Both the position numbers and the translations under genes were made by a program. Positions 19,618 to 29,768 of a stretch of 64,000 nt of DNA are shown here, one piece after another. Below the pieces are notes generated by a model. It had not been told where the DNA came from, made no database searches, and was given only the letters and a program-made list of their open reading frames with translations. Numbering within the stretch: position 1 is the stretch's first letter; the number at the start of each line of letters is the position of its first letter. This stretch comes from Labedella phragmitis (lineage in GTDB: Bacteria; Actinomycetota; Actinomycetes; Actinomycetales; Microbacteriaceae), in contig NZ_RZNB01000006.1 of the NCBI RefSeq assembly GCF_004078635.1, positions 1 to 64,000 of the forward strand, in the 5' to 3' direction.

Positions 19618-21171
19618 GTGACAGACGTAGACACCCTCCCCACCGCCGCAGCCCCTCTCCGTGAAGTCGGAGCCCTCATCCGCGGCGCCCGCCAGGGCAA
19701 GGGACTCACACAGTCCCAGCTCGCGGAGCGCGTCGGCACGAGCCAGAGCGCGATCAACCGCATCGAGCAGGGCGGCCAGAACATGAGCCTCGACCTGCTC
19801 AGCCGTATCAGCGCAGCCCTCGACAGTGAGATCGTCACCTTCGGTGACTCGCGCAAGAACTCGCACCTGCGGGTGCAGGGCGGAGCGAAGCTCCACGGCA
19901 GCATCGAGGTCAAGTCGAGCAAGAACGGCGCCGTCGCCCTCTTGTGCGCCGCGCTCATGAACCGCGGAACGACGCGACTCCACCGTGTCGCGCGCATCGT
20001 CGAGGTCGACCGCATCATCGACGTGCTGCGGAGCCTCGGCGTCCAGGTCACGTGGTCGGCCGACGGCAACGACGTCGAGATCAAGGTCCCCGAGACGCTC
20101 AAGCTCGACGCGATCGACGAGGAGGCCGGCCGCCGCACGCGCAGCGTGCTGATGTTCCTCGGCCCGCTCCTCGGTCGCTTCACCCAGTTCGAGCTCCCCT
20201 ACGCGGGCGGATGTGACCTCGGCACCCGCACGGTCGAGCCTCACCTCATCGCCCTGCGACCGTTCGGTCTCGAGGTCGAGGCCGGTGCCGGCTGGTATCA
20301 CGCGACCGTCTCCCCGAAGTCCGGCGAGCAGATCACCGTGATCCTCACGGAGCGCGGCGACACCGTCACGGAGAACGCGATCATGGCGGCCGCCGTGCGC
20401 GACGGCGTCACGGTCATCCGCAACGCGAGCCCCAACTACATGGTCCAGGATCTCTGCTTCTACCTGCAGCTCCTCGGCATCGAGGTCGAGGGCATCGGCT
20501 CGACGACCCTCCGCATCACGGGCAAGTCGCGCGTCGAGGCCGACGTCGATTACTGGCCGGGCGAGGACCCGGTGGAGGCGATGAGCCTGCTCACCGCCGG
20601 CATCGTCACGAACTCCGAGATCACGGTCACGCGTGTCCCGATCGAGTTCATGGAGATCGAGCTCGCGACCCTCAGCGAGATGGGCCTGAAGTACACCATC
20701 ACGCCGGAGTATCTCGCGAAGAACGAGCGCACCCGCCTCGTCGACGTGACGGTCCACCCGTCGGAGCTGCGCGCGCCGATCGACAAGATCCACCCGATGC
20801 CGTTCCCGGGTCTCAACATCGACAACCTGCCCTTCTTCGCCGTGATCGCGGCGTGCGCGACGGGTGAGACGCTCATCCACGACTGGGTGTACGAGGGCCG
20901 GGCGATCCACCTCACCGACCTCACGCGACTCGGGGCCAACGTCAAGCTGCGCGACCCGCACCGTCTCGACATCACGGGCCCGACGCACTGGTCGGGTGCC
21001 GAGGTCAGCTGCCCCCCGGCGCTGCGCCCCGCGGTCGTCATCCTGCTCGCGATGCTCGCGGCGAAGGGCACGAGCGTGCTCCGCAACGTCGACATCATCG
21101 CGCGCGGTTACGAGCAGCTCCAGGAGCGCCTCATCTCCCTGGGCGCCTCGATCGAGTCCTTCCGCGACTAA
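19618..21171 (+). CDS. XRE helix-turn-helix fused to a MurA-like enolpyruvyl transferase
   Basis: A 517-residue fusion. Residues about 14-75 are an XRE/Cro HTH (LTQSQLAERVGTSQSAINRIEQG). From about 83 to the end it is an EPSP-synthase-fold protein like UDP-N-acetylglucosamine 1-carboxyvinyltransferase, the first committed enzyme of peptidoglycan synthesis. Residues expected for catalysis are kept: Lys102 (SSKNG), Cys199 (GGCDLGTR), Asp402 (NIDN in place of the usual TDMQ) and Arg470. Typical MurA is about 420 residues with no HTH. The protein may be a second MurA, or an enzyme that senses UDP-GlcNAc or PEP and regulates genes. The palindrome at 19590 supports self-control. It converges on pheT. 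Confidence 0.85.
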   Translation: MTDVDTLPTAAAPLREVGALIRGARQGKGLTQSQLAERVGTSQSAINRIEQGGQNMSLDLLSRISAALDSEIVTFGDSRKNSHLRVQGGAKLHGSIEVKSSKNGAVALLCAALMNRGTTRLHRVARIVEVDRIIDVLRSLGVQVTWSADGNDVEIKVPETLKLDAIDEEAGRRTRSVLMFLGPLLGRFTQFELPYAGGCDLGTRTVEPHLIALRPFGLEVEAGAGWYHATVSPKSGEQITVILTERGDTVTENAIMAAAVRDGVTVIRNASPNYMVQDLCFYLQLLGIEVEGIGSTTLRITGKSRVEADVDYWPGEDPVEAMSLLTAGIVTNSEITVTRVPIEFMEIELATLSEMGLKYTITPEYLAKNERTRLVDVTVHPSELRAPIDKIHPMPFPGLNIDNLPFFAVIAACATGETLIHDWVYEGRAIHLTDLTRLGANVKLRDPHRLDITGPTHWSGAEVSCPPALRPAVVILLAMLAAKGTSVLRNVDIIARGYEQLQERLISLGASIESFRD

Positions 21172-21180
21172 CCCACAGAG

Positions 21181-21241
21181 CTACACCCGCACGAGGGCGC
21201 CAGGTACACCTGGCGCCCTCGACGCGTATCTGGCGCCCTCG
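21181..21241. repeat. Dispersed palindromic element, copy 2
   Basis: Perfect 14-bp arms, CGAGGGCGCCAGGT (21192-21205) and its complement (21208-21221), have only a 2-nt loop. TGGCGCCCTCG occurs again at 21231-21241. The leading CTACACCCG and both arms match the element at 2808. It starts 10 nt after the HTH-MurA stop and precedes a second hairpin at 21278. Confidence 0.75.
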
Positions 21242-21277
21242 GTGTTCGCGGTGCCGGACCCGCTCATCCGCTGAGAG

Positions 21278-21323
21278 GACGAGTGAGGGCGTGACCGCAG
21301 CTGCGCTCACGCCCTCACTCGTC
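21278..21323. terminator. Bidirectional terminator between HTH-MurA and pheT
   Basis: Perfect 17-bp arms at 21278-21294 and 21307-21323 enclose a 12-nt loop that is itself palindromic (CGCAGCTGCG). It lies between two convergent genes ending at 21171 and 21335 and would stop transcription from both sides. Confidence 0.85.
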
Positions 21324-21334
21324 GTTCCGACGGC

Positions 21335-23863
21335 TTACTCGCGGATCGTCGCGCCGAACCGACTCCCCGCGAGCGCCGCTCCGGCGAGCTTCGCCTCGCT
21401 CGCCTCGGCCGCTGTCAGGGTGTGATCGTTCGACCGGAACCGCAGAGCGAACGTGAGGCTCTTCGTCCCCTCCTCGAGTCCCGCACCCCGGTAGTCGTCG
21501 ACGAGGCGGATGTCCTCGAGCAGGTCCCCGGCGCCTTCCCTCACGGCGGCGAGCACGGCAGCCGCCGCGACGCGCTGCTCGACCACGAGCGACAGATCCT
21601 GGGTCGCCGCCGGCATGACGGCGATCGGAGACGCATCGATCGTCGTCGGCGCCGCTGCGATGACGGCGTCGAGGTCGAGCTCGAGCGCGGCGACCGTGCG
21701 CGGCAGGTCGGCGTCGAGCGCAACAGCCGGCAAAAGCTCTCCTGCGTAGCCGGTCAACGCACCACCGACGCTGAGGACCGCTGTGCGTCCGGGGTGGAAC
21801 GCGTGGTGGCGGCCCTGCGCGACATCGATCCGCACCCCGGTCGCGAGTGCGATCACCTGGACGGCGGCCAGGACGTCAGCCAGACCGGCCGGAACCGCTG
21901 GCTCCCCCGCGCGCTTCGGGAGGCGGTTCCCGAGCGAGACGACACCGACGTGTCGCGGCTGCGGCGGAATTCCGTCCTGCAGTTTCGCGAGCTCCTCGGC
22001 GCTCGGACGCCCCACGGCCGACGGCAGGACACGCTGACCGTACGACCGACCGCGTGCGGGACGGAAGACGGTCCCCGCTTCGAAGACGGTGAGGTCGGTG
22101 AGCCCACGCGAAGTGTTGCGGCTCGCGACGGCGAGAAGGCCGGGCAGCAGAGAGGTCCGCAGGAACGGCACGGTTGCGTCGAGGGGATTGGCGACGCGCA
22201 CGGACTCGGGCGTGTCACCGTCCGGCGCGCCGAAGAGCGCATTCTGCTCCGCAGCGACGAACGGGTAGGCGAGGACTTCCGTGGCCCCCCAGGCGGCCAG
22301 CGCGTCGGCGACCCGTCGCCGGATCACTTGGGCCGGCGTGAGGCCGCGTCCGGGCGGAGCGACGGGAAGGACCGCGGGGATACGGTCGTAGCCGAGGATC
22401 CGGGCGACCTCCTCGGCGAGGTCGGCACGCTCGGTGATATCGGGGCGCCACGAGGGCGCCACGACGGAGAGGTCCGGCTCGGAGTGATCGACCGTGCACC
22501 CGATCTCGCGCAGAGCGGCGATCGTCTCATCGCGTTCGGCCTCGAAGCCGACGATGCGGGAGACGTAGCCATCGGGCAGCGAGATGCTCGAGGGCTGCTC
22601 GGCGTCGTCGATGGCCGTGGTCTCCTCGTCGACACGGCCGCCGGCGAGCTCGACGAGGAGCTCGGCGACGCGATCGGCCGCGTTCGAGGCGACGTTGGGA
22701 TCCACGCCCCGCTCGAAACGCTTGGACGCCTCGCTCGGCAGCTTGTGCCGACGAGCCGTGCGAGCGATCGAGACCGGATCGAAGCGCGCAGCCTCGATGA
22801 GCACGTCCGTCGTCGTCGAGCCGATCTCCGTGCTCGCCCCGCCCATGACACCCGCGAGCCCGATGGGGCCGCTGTCGTCGGTGATGAGCAGATCCTCGGG
22901 ATCGAGGGCACGGTTCTGCCCGTCGAGCGTCGTGAGGTGTTCCCCCGGTGCAGCCCGACGGACGACGATGCCGCCGCGGAGCGCGCCGAGATCGTAGCCG
23001 TGGATCGGCTGACCGAGCTCGAGCATCACATAGTTCGTGATGTCGACGGGCAGGGAGATCGACCGGATGCCCGCGAGGCGCAACCGCGACGACATCCACA
23101 TCGGGGTCGGCTTCGACACGTCGACCCCGCGCACGGTGCGCGCGACGAAGACGCTCGCACCGGCGCGACCACGGATGGGCGCGGAGTCCTGGATCGAGAC
23201 CGGGTAGCCGCCCTCCCGTGCCGGCGGGCGCGAGAACGCCTCAGCGGGATCGGTGAAGGCTGCACCCGTCGCGTGGGCGTACTCGCGCGCGACGCCACGG
23301 ATGGAGAAGGCGTAGCCGCGATCGGGCGTCACGTTGATCTCGACGGCCGAGTCGTCGAGCCCGAGGAGCGCGATCGCGTCGCTCCCGACCTCGGCATCGC
23401 CGAGTCCGAGCTCGACGAGTCGGAGGATGCCATCGTGCTCGTCGCCGAGACCCAGCTCGCGGGACGACGCGATCATGCCGTCGGAGACGTGACCGTAGGT
23501 CTTACGAGCCGCGATGGGGAACGGACCGGGGAGCACGGCGCCCGGGAGCGTCACGACGACTTTGTCGCCGACGAGGAAGTTGCCGGCGCCGCACACGATG
23601 CCGTGCACGCTCTCGCCGCCGTCGGCCGCCGTCTCGCCCTCGGGCGCGACGCGGACCTGGCACCAGCGAATGGTCTTGCCGTTCTTCTGCGGCTCCTCGA
23701 CGAAGTCGAGGACCTCGCCGACCACGATCGGTCCGGAGAGCTCGACGCGGTGGATGTCCTCCTCCTCGAGACCGACGCGGACGAGCGCGGCGTGCACGTC
23801 CTCCGGCGTCGTGCCGGGCGCGAGCTCGACGAACTCCGCGAGCCAACTGAGCGGAATCCTCAT
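21335..23863 (-). CDS. pheT: Phenylalanyl-tRNA synthetase beta subunit
   Basis: 842-residue beta chain of the alpha2-beta2 enzyme. In order: an N-terminal tRNA-binding (EMAP-like) domain to about 160, the B3/B4 editing region around 215-390, the B5 domain, the catalytic-like core, and a C-terminal anticodon-binding FDX-ACB domain ending KSLTFALRFRSNDHTLT. ATG at 23863 is 2 nt after the pheS stop and begins MRIPLSWL, the usual family start. Longer upstream sequence overlaps pheS. Confidence 0.96.
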   Translation of the reverse strand: MRIPLSWLAEFVELAPGTTPEDVHAALVRVGLEEEDIHRVELSGPIVVGEVLDFVEEPQKNGKTIRWCQVRVAPEGETAADGGESVHGIVCGAGNFLVGDKVVVTLPGAVLPGPFPIAARKTYGHVSDGMIASSRELGLGDEHDGILRLVELGLGDAEVGSDAIALLGLDDSAVEINVTPDRGYAFSIRGVAREYAHATGAAFTDPAEAFSRPPAREGGYPVSIQDSAPIRGRAGASVFVARTVRGVDVSKPTPMWMSSRLRLAGIRSISLPVDITNYVMLELGQPIHGYDLGALRGGIVVRRAAPGEHLTTLDGQNRALDPEDLLITDDSGPIGLAGVMGGASTEIGSTTTDVLIEAARFDPVSIARTARRHKLPSEASKRFERGVDPNVASNAADRVAELLVELAGGRVDEETTAIDDAEQPSSISLPDGYVSRIVGFEAERDETIAALREIGCTVDHSEPDLSVVAPSWRPDITERADLAEEVARILGYDRIPAVLPVAPPGRGLTPAQVIRRRVADALAAWGATEVLAYPFVAAEQNALFGAPDGDTPESVRVANPLDATVPFLRTSLLPGLLAVASRNTSRGLTDLTVFEAGTVFRPARGRSYGQRVLPSAVGRPSAEELAKLQDGIPPQPRHVGVVSLGNRLPKRAGEPAVPAGLADVLAAVQVIALATGVRIDVAQGRHHAFHPGRTAVLSVGGALTGYAGELLPAVALDADLPRTVAALELDLDAVIAAAPTTIDASPIAVMPAATQDLSLVVEQRVAAAAVLAAVREGAGDLLEDIRLVDDYRGAGLEEGTKSLTFALRFRSNDHTLTAAEASEAKLAGAALAGSRFGATIRE

Positions 23864-23865
23864 CG

Positions 23866-24945
<1,080 letters not shown>

Positions 24946-25866
24946 TCAGAGGTTCGACGACGCAGCAGCGGAGGCCGTGTCCTCGCCTGCGCCGAGGGGA
25001 GCTCCTCCCGCGCCGGCAGGACCAGCCGCACCGAGCCGCCGCGAACCCGAACCTGTCCGACGCGAAAGCCACCGGGCGAACCACGACAGGAGGAGGTTGA
25101 TGGTGAGGTAGATCGCGAGGGCCACGAAGAACAGCGAGAACATGTAGCGATTGCCGTAGAAGTTCGCGAGGTAGTTCGTCGTCGTGCGGAGCAGCTCGGG
25201 ATAACCGACGATGTAGCCGAGGGAGCTGTCCTTCAGGAGAACGACGAGCTGGGCGACGATGATGGGGAGCATCTGCCGGAACGCCTGCGGGAACTCGATG
25301 AGCAGCCGTGTGCGCAGCGGCGTGAGCCCCAGACTCAGGCCGGCCTCCCGCTGCCCCTTGGGGAGCGACTCGATGCCGGCGCGGAGCGCCTCGGCGATGA
25401 GCGTCCCGTTGTACACGACGAGCGCGGCGACCACCGCCCAGAGGGCCCCCGTCGAGAAGACGAGGAGGATGAAGAGCATCATGAGCAGCACGGGCATGCC
25501 GCGGAAGAACTCGATGAGGACGGTCGCCGGAATTCGGACCCACGTGTTGGCCGCCGTGCGCAGGATCGAGAGGACCACTCCGAGGATGAGCGCTCCGACG
25601 GCTCCGAACGCGAACGCCTGCAGCGTGCGGACGGTCGCTTCACCGATCGATCGCCAGACGATGGGTTCGGCGAAGATGTCCCAGCGGGACTCGTCGAACA
25701 TCCCGGGGAGTTCGAGGCCGCCTGACGTCTGGCGAGGGGCTGCGAGTGTCATGACGACCCAGGCGAGCCCGGCGGCGATGAGCACGATCCCGACGACCGA
25801 GAGGATTCGGGAGAGGCGCCGGGCCTTGGGACCCGGGGCGTCGAAGAGGATTGCTGAGCCGCTCAT
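24946..25866 (-). CDS. gluD: Amino-acid ABC transporter permease (GluD-like)
   Basis: 306-residue inner-membrane permease of the HisM/GluD type with about five transmembrane helices. The EAA-loop motif is EALRAGIESLPKGQREAGLSLG (the part before the last helices). The C-terminal tail is rich in Ala, Gly and Ser. The ATG overlaps the stop of the other permease by ATGA. Together with gluA, gluB and gluC it makes a polar amino-acid importer; glutamate is suggested by similarity of order and family, not proven. Confidence 0.87.
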   Translation of the reverse strand: MSGSAILFDAPGPKARRLSRILSVVGIVLIAAGLAWVVMTLAAPRQTSGGLELPGMFDESRWDIFAEPIVWRSIGEATVRTLQAFAFGAVGALILGVVLSILRTAANTWVRIPATVLIEFFRGMPVLLMMLFILLVFSTGALWAVVAALVVYNGTLIAEALRAGIESLPKGQREAGLSLGLTPLRTRLLIEFPQAFRQMLPIIVAQLVVLLKDSSLGYIVGYPELLRTTTNYLANFYGNRYMFSLFFVALAIYLTINLLLSWFARWLSRRTGSGSRRLGAAGPAGAGGAPLGAGEDTASAAASSNL

Positions 25867-26510
25867 CGCGTCACCGCGACCTTTCGCTCGAGGTGCGCGG
25901 CGATCTGGCCGAGCGGCACCGTGATGACGAGGTAGAAGAAAGCGACGCCGAGGAGGAGCGCGATGACCGCGTTCCCGTTCTGGTTGACGAGGGCGCGGCC
26001 CGCAGCGAAGAGCTCGGGAACGAAGAACGCGCCCGCGATCGAGGTGTTCTTCGTCAATGCGATGAACACGTTGATGAGCGGCGGGATCGTCATGCGGATG
26101 GCTTGCGGGAAGACGACGAGTCCGACGGTCTGACCGAATCCGAGCCCGAGGCTCCGTGCGGCCTCGGCCTGTCCGATCGCGACCCCGTTGATGCCGGAGC
26201 GGAGCGCCTCGGCGACGAAGGGCGACGTGTAGACGGACAGGGCGATGAACGCGAACGTCAGGTAGGGGAAGTCGACCCCGAGGATCGGAAGCACCACGGC
26301 GCAGAAGAAGAACACGAGAGTGAGCGGCGTGCATCGCACGATCTCGGTGTACACGGTGGCGAAACCGCGGAGCGACGCGACCGGGGAGATCCGGAACACG
26401 GCGATGATCGAGCCGATCACGGTCGCGAAGAACCCACCGACGACGGTGAGTTGAAGGGTCATGAGGAACCCGCCCCAGAAGGTGGGGAGGTTGTCGAAGA
26501 TCACCTGCAC
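25863..26510 (-). CDS. gluC: Amino-acid ABC transporter permease (GluC-like)
   Basis: 215-residue permease with about five membrane segments and the EAA motif EALRSGINGVAIGQAEAARSLG. I place the start at GTG 26510 (MQVIFDNLPTFWGG), which has AGAGAGG 8 nt upstream. A longer frame to 26561 would include 17 residues encoded by the hairpin at 26543-26583 and is unlikely. It overlaps the GluD-like permease gene by ATGA. Confidence 0.85.
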   Translation of the reverse strand: MQVIFDNLPTFWGGFLMTLQLTVVGGFFATVIGSIIAVFRISPVASLRGFATVYTEIVRCTPLTLVFFFCAVVLPILGVDFPYLTFAFIALSVYTSPFVAEALRSGINGVAIGQAEAARSLGLGFGQTVGLVVFPQAIRMTIPPLINVFIALTKNTSIAGAFFVPELFAAGRALVNQNGNAVIALLLGVAFFYLVITVPLGQIAAHLERKVAVTR

Positions 26511-26542
26511 GGGCGAGGCCTCTCTGGTGGAGCGGGAGCGGG

Positions 26543-26583
26543 CGAGCGGTCCCTCGCACATGTCGTGCGCGAGGGACCGCTCG
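26543..26583 (-). terminator. Hairpin between gluB and gluC
   Basis: Perfect 15-bp arms, 26543-26557 and 26569-26583, with an 11-nt loop lie within 9 nt of the gluB stop. Inside a transporter operon such a hairpin usually protects the upstream mRNA end or lets only part of transcription through, so that the binding protein is made in excess. It also argues for the later gluC start. Confidence 0.75.
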
Positions 26584-26591
26584 TCACGGGG

Positions 26592-27464
26592 TCAGTCCTC
26601 GTAGCGGTTGACTGTCGGCGGCTCGACGTACGGGAGCACGGCGCCGGCCGTGTCTTCCCATGCCTGCTCGTACGAGCCGTCCTCGTAGGACTCCTCGAGG
26701 ACGTCGTTGATCCAGTTGCGGAACTCGGTGTCGTCCTTCGCGAGGCCGATGCCGTAGGGCTCCTGCGTGAACGGTTCGCCGACGACCTTGAACTCGCCCT
26801 CGTTCTGGGCAGCGAGGCCCGCGAGGATGACGTTGTCGGTGCTGACCGCGACGACCTGGCCCGTGCGCAGCGGCTCGAGGCAGTTTGCGTACGTGTCGGT
26901 CAGGACGACCTCTGCTCCGAGTTCGGCGAGATTGTCGGCAGGGGTCGACCCGGAGACGGAGCAGACGGGCTGACCGACGAGGTCGTCCTCGCTCTCGATG
27001 TCCTCGTTGTCCTCGAGAGTGAGGATGGACTGACCGGCCTCGTAGTAGGGGCCTGCGAAGGAGATGACTTCCTTGCGCTCGTCGTTGATCGTGTACGTCG
27101 CGATGACGATGTCGACCTGACCGTTCTCGATGAACGGCTCACGGTTGGCCGAGACCGTCTCGGTCCACTCGATGTCCTCTGCCGCGATACCGAGCTTCGC
27201 GGCGATGATCTTGCCGATCTCGACGTCGAAGCCGACGGGCGTGCCGTCGGGGCCGACGAGACCGAACAGGGGCTGGTCGAACTTCGTGCCGATCGTGATG
27301 GAGCCGGCCTCGGCGAGCTCGGCCATGGTGCTTCCTTCAGCGAACTCGGGCGATTCCTCCACCTCGGTTCCCGGGTTGGCCGAATCACTCGAACCGCCGC
27401 ACGCGGCGAGCGCGAACGCGCTGGCGGCCGCGAGGGCCACCAGGGAGAGCTTCTTGCGCATCAT
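26592..27464 (-). CDS. gluB: Amino-acid ABC transporter substrate-binding lipoprotein (GluB-like)
   Basis: 290-residue extracytoplasmic binding protein. A lipoprotein signal peptide ends in the lipobox ALAAC with Cys22 as the lipid-modified residue. The mature part has the periplasmic-binding type 2 fold, with IGTKFDQPLFGLVGPDGTPVGFDVEIG and the NREPFIENGQVDIVIATYTI segment typical of the glutamate/glutamine family. ATG 27464 or 27461 follows GAGGGAT. Hairpins on both sides of the gene suggest separate adjustment of its mRNA level. Confidence 0.88.
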   Translation of the reverse strand: MMRKKLSLVALAAASAFALAACGGSSDSANPGTEVEESPEFAEGSTMAELAEAGSITIGTKFDQPLFGLVGPDGTPVGFDVEIGKIIAAKLGIAAEDIEWTETVSANREPFIENGQVDIVIATYTINDERKEVISFAGPYYEAGQSILTLEDNEDIESEDDLVGQPVCSVSGSTPADNLAELGAEVVLTDTYANCLEPLRTGQVVAVSTDNVILAGLAAQNEGEFKVVGEPFTQEPYGIGLAKDDTEFRNWINDVLEESYEDGSYEQAWEDTAGAVLPYVEPPTVNRYED

Positions 27465-27541
27465 GAGATATCCCTCTTCTTGGTTGTACTGCTGCTGTGT
27501 TTCCCTGTCGCCGAAGCGATGAGGCTGTGGGGATCACCCGA

Positions 27542-27559
27542 GCGAGGCGGATGCCTCGC
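27542..27559 (-). terminator. Hairpin between gluA and gluB
   Basis: GCGAGGC (27542-27548) and GCCTCGC (27553-27559) pair around GGAT, directly after the gluA stop at 27563. No T-run follows. It may cause partial termination or stabilise the gluA message, matching the hairpin after gluB. Confidence 0.5.
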
Positions 27560-27562
27560 CCG

Positions 27563-28351
27563 TCAGTGATTGAGGATCTTCGAAAGGAAGTCCTGGGCGC
27601 GCTCGGACGTGGGATTCGAGAAGAACTCCTCGGGCTTCGCCTGCTCGACGAGTTGGCCATCGGCCATGAAGAGCACCCGGTCGGCCGCCTTCCGCGCGAA
27701 TCCCATCTCGTGGGTCACGACGATCATCGTCATCCCCTCTTTCGCAAGACCGACCATGACATCGAGGACCTCGTTGATCATCTCCGGGTCGAGCGCACTC
27801 GTGGGCTCGTCCATGAGGATGAGCTTGGGGCTCATCGCGAGCGACCGGGCGATCGCGACACGCTGCTGCTGACCGCCCGAGAGCTGGGCCGGCATCTTGT
27901 TCGCCTGGTTCGCGACACCGACGCGCTCGAGGAGAGCCATCGCGCGGTCCGTCGCATCCTTCTTCGACATCTTCTTGACCTTGATGGGCGCGAGGGTGAC
28001 GTTCTCGAGAACCGTCTTGTGGGCGAAGAGGTTGAACGACTGGAACACCATTCCGACGTCGGCCCGCAGGGTCGCGAGAGCGGCCCCCTCCTCCGGGAGC
28101 TTCTTGCCGTCGATCGTGATCGACCCGGAGTCGATCGTCTCGAGACGGTTGATCGCGCGGCACAACGTTGACTTGCCCGACCCGCTCGGCCCGATCACGA
28201 CGACGACCTCGCCGCGGGTGACGGTCGTCGTGATGTCCTTCAGGACGTGGAGCTCGCCGTAGTGCTTGTTGACGCCCTCGATGACGACGAGGGGTTCACC
28301 GAGTTTCGCCGTCGGAATGGACGTCGTCTCCGGCATGTATCGCTGCTCCAT
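27563..28351 (-). CDS. gluA: Amino-acid ABC transporter ATPase (GluA-like)
   Basis: 262-residue ATPase: Walker A GPSGSGKST (54-62), signature LSGGQQQRV (157-165), Walker B LILMDEP (about 176-182) and the switch histidine in VTHEMGF. First gene of gluABCD on the minus strand. Two starts are possible: ATG 28351, whose GGAGG is only 1 nt away, or ATG 28336, which has GGAG about 10 nt upstream and is spaced better. The operon lies between trmH and pheS. Confidence 0.88.
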   Translation of the reverse strand: MEQRYMPETTSIPTAKLGEPLVVIEGVNKHYGELHVLKDITTTVTRGEVVVVIGPSGSGKSTLCRAINRLETIDSGSITIDGKKLPEEGAALATLRADVGMVFQSFNLFAHKTVLENVTLAPIKVKKMSKKDATDRAMALLERVGVANQANKMPAQLSGGQQQRVAIARSLAMSPKLILMDEPTSALDPEMINEVLDVMVGLAKEGMTMIVVTHEMGFARKAADRVLFMADGQLVEQAKPEEFFSNPTSERAQDFLSKILNH

Positions 28352-28442
28352 GCCTCCACGGTATGTGAGCGTGTGTTACCTCCGCATTGCGGGGAGTCAC
28401 CGTTACCCATTCGTGACGTCATGATGGGCCTGTGGGCGACGG

Positions 28443-29243
28443 TCAGGAGCGCTGGGCGAACGCGCTCTCGTAGAGGCAGACGGACGCTGCGGTCGCGAGG
28501 TTCATCGACTCGGCGTGACCGAAGATCGGCACCGTCACGGCACGATCGGCGAGACCGAGCATCTCGTCCTCGAGGCCACGCGCCTCGTTGCCGAACACCC
28601 ACGCGGTCGGCTCCCCGAGCACGCCGTCGCGCCGCACATCGAGGAGGCTCTCCCCCTTCACATCGGCGGCGAGAACTCGCATCCCGGCTGCACGCGAACG
28701 GCCGACGACGTCGGCGAGGTCGGCGTCCACCGCGACGGGGAGGTGGAAGAGCGAACCCGTGGTCGACCGGACGACCTTCGGGTTGTAGAGGTCGACGGAG
28801 CGACCGGTCAGGATGACGGCGTCGGCACCGGCGGAGTCGGCTGCTCGAATGATGGTGCCGAGATTGCCCGGGTCGCGCACCTCTTCGAGCACGGCGATCA
28901 GGCGTGGAGGTTCCGCGAACACGTCCTTCAGTGCGGTGGGGAACTGCTTGCAGACCGCGACGACGCCTTGCGGAGTCACCGTATCGGCGAGAGCCGCGAG
29001 CACGTCCTCGGTGACGAACTCCACCTCGAGGCCCTCCTCGGCCGCGGCCGTCGCGACCGTCGGGTAGCGTTCGAGAGCAGTCGGCGTGGCGAAGAACTCG
29101 AGGACGAGGTCCGGCTTCCACGTCAGCGCTTCACCGAGGGCCTGCGGTCCCTCGAGGAGGAAGAGACCGCTCTCCTGGCGAGCGGAGCGCTTCGCCAGTT
29201 TCGCGACGGCTCGAACACGGGGCGAACGCGGGTTGTCGATCAC
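28443..29243 (-). CDS. SpoU/TrmH-family RNA 2'-O-methyltransferase
   Basis: 266-residue SPOUT methyltransferase with an N-terminal substrate-binding domain (about 1-100). SPOUT motifs: LEEVRDPGNLGTIIRAADSAG (motif 1 region), VFGNEARGL and PIFGHAESMNLATAASVCLYE (motif 3, knot). It uses SAM to methylate a ribose in rRNA or tRNA. The rplT-downstream position matches tsnR-like genes of other actinobacteria. The exact nucleotide is not predictable. Confidence 0.88.
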   Translation of the reverse strand: MIDNPRSPRVRAVAKLAKRSARQESGLFLLEGPQALGEALTWKPDLVLEFFATPTALERYPTVATAAAEEGLEVEFVTEDVLAALADTVTPQGVVAVCKQFPTALKDVFAEPPRLIAVLEEVRDPGNLGTIIRAADSAGADAVILTGRSVDLYNPKVVRSTTGSLFHLPVAVDADLADVVGRSRAAGMRVLAADVKGESLLDVRRDGVLGEPTAWVFGNEARGLEDEMLGLADRAVTVPIFGHAESMNLATAASVCLYESAFAQRS

Positions 29244-29341
29244 CTCGCCAGTCTAGGGCGGCGACTCGTCGCGTCCCCGACGAAACGACGGACCGGCCGG
29301 GGAATCCCCCGACCGGTCCGGTCATGATGCAGTCGACGCGA

Positions 29342-29734
29342 TTACGCGGCGTTCTCGCCCTTCGGGGCCGACGTGTCGGCGGGCAGGGCAGCCTTCGCGC
29401 TCTTCACGAGAGCGGCGAACGTGGCGGGCTCGTTCACGGCGAGTTCGGCGAGGATGCGACGGTCGACCTCGATGCCGGCGAGGCCGAGACCCTGGATGAG
29501 GCGGTTGTACGTGAGGCCGTTGGCGCGGGACGCAGCATTGATGCGCTGGATCCACAGGCGGCGGAAGTCACCCTTACGGGCACGGCGGTCGCGGTACGAG
29601 TAGGTCAGGGAGTGGGTGACCTGCTCCTTGGCCTTGCGGTACAGGCGCGAACGCTGGCCGCGGTAGCCCTCAGCGCGCTCGAGGATGACGCGACGCTTCT
29701 TGTGGGCGTTGACGGCCCTCTTTACTCTTGCCAT
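29342..29734 (-). CDS. rplT: Ribosomal protein L20
   Basis: 130-residue large-subunit protein, slightly longer than usual because of an Ala/Lys-rich C-terminal tail. It begins [15 protein letters not shown] and holds the [11 protein letters not shown] segment typical of L20. It binds 23S rRNA and in many bacteria represses its own infC-rpmI-rplT operon. It comes 34 nt after rpmI. Confidence 0.98.
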   Translation of the reverse strand: MARVKRAVNAHKKRRVILERAEGYRGQRSRLYRKAKEQVTHSLTYSYRDRRARKGDFRRLWIQRINAASRANGLTYNRLIQGLGLAGIEVDRRILAELAVNEPATFAALVKSAKAALPADTSAPKGENAA

Positions 29735-29768
29735 TTCTTAAGTCTTCCTTGCGTTCGTGGTCGGCGGA

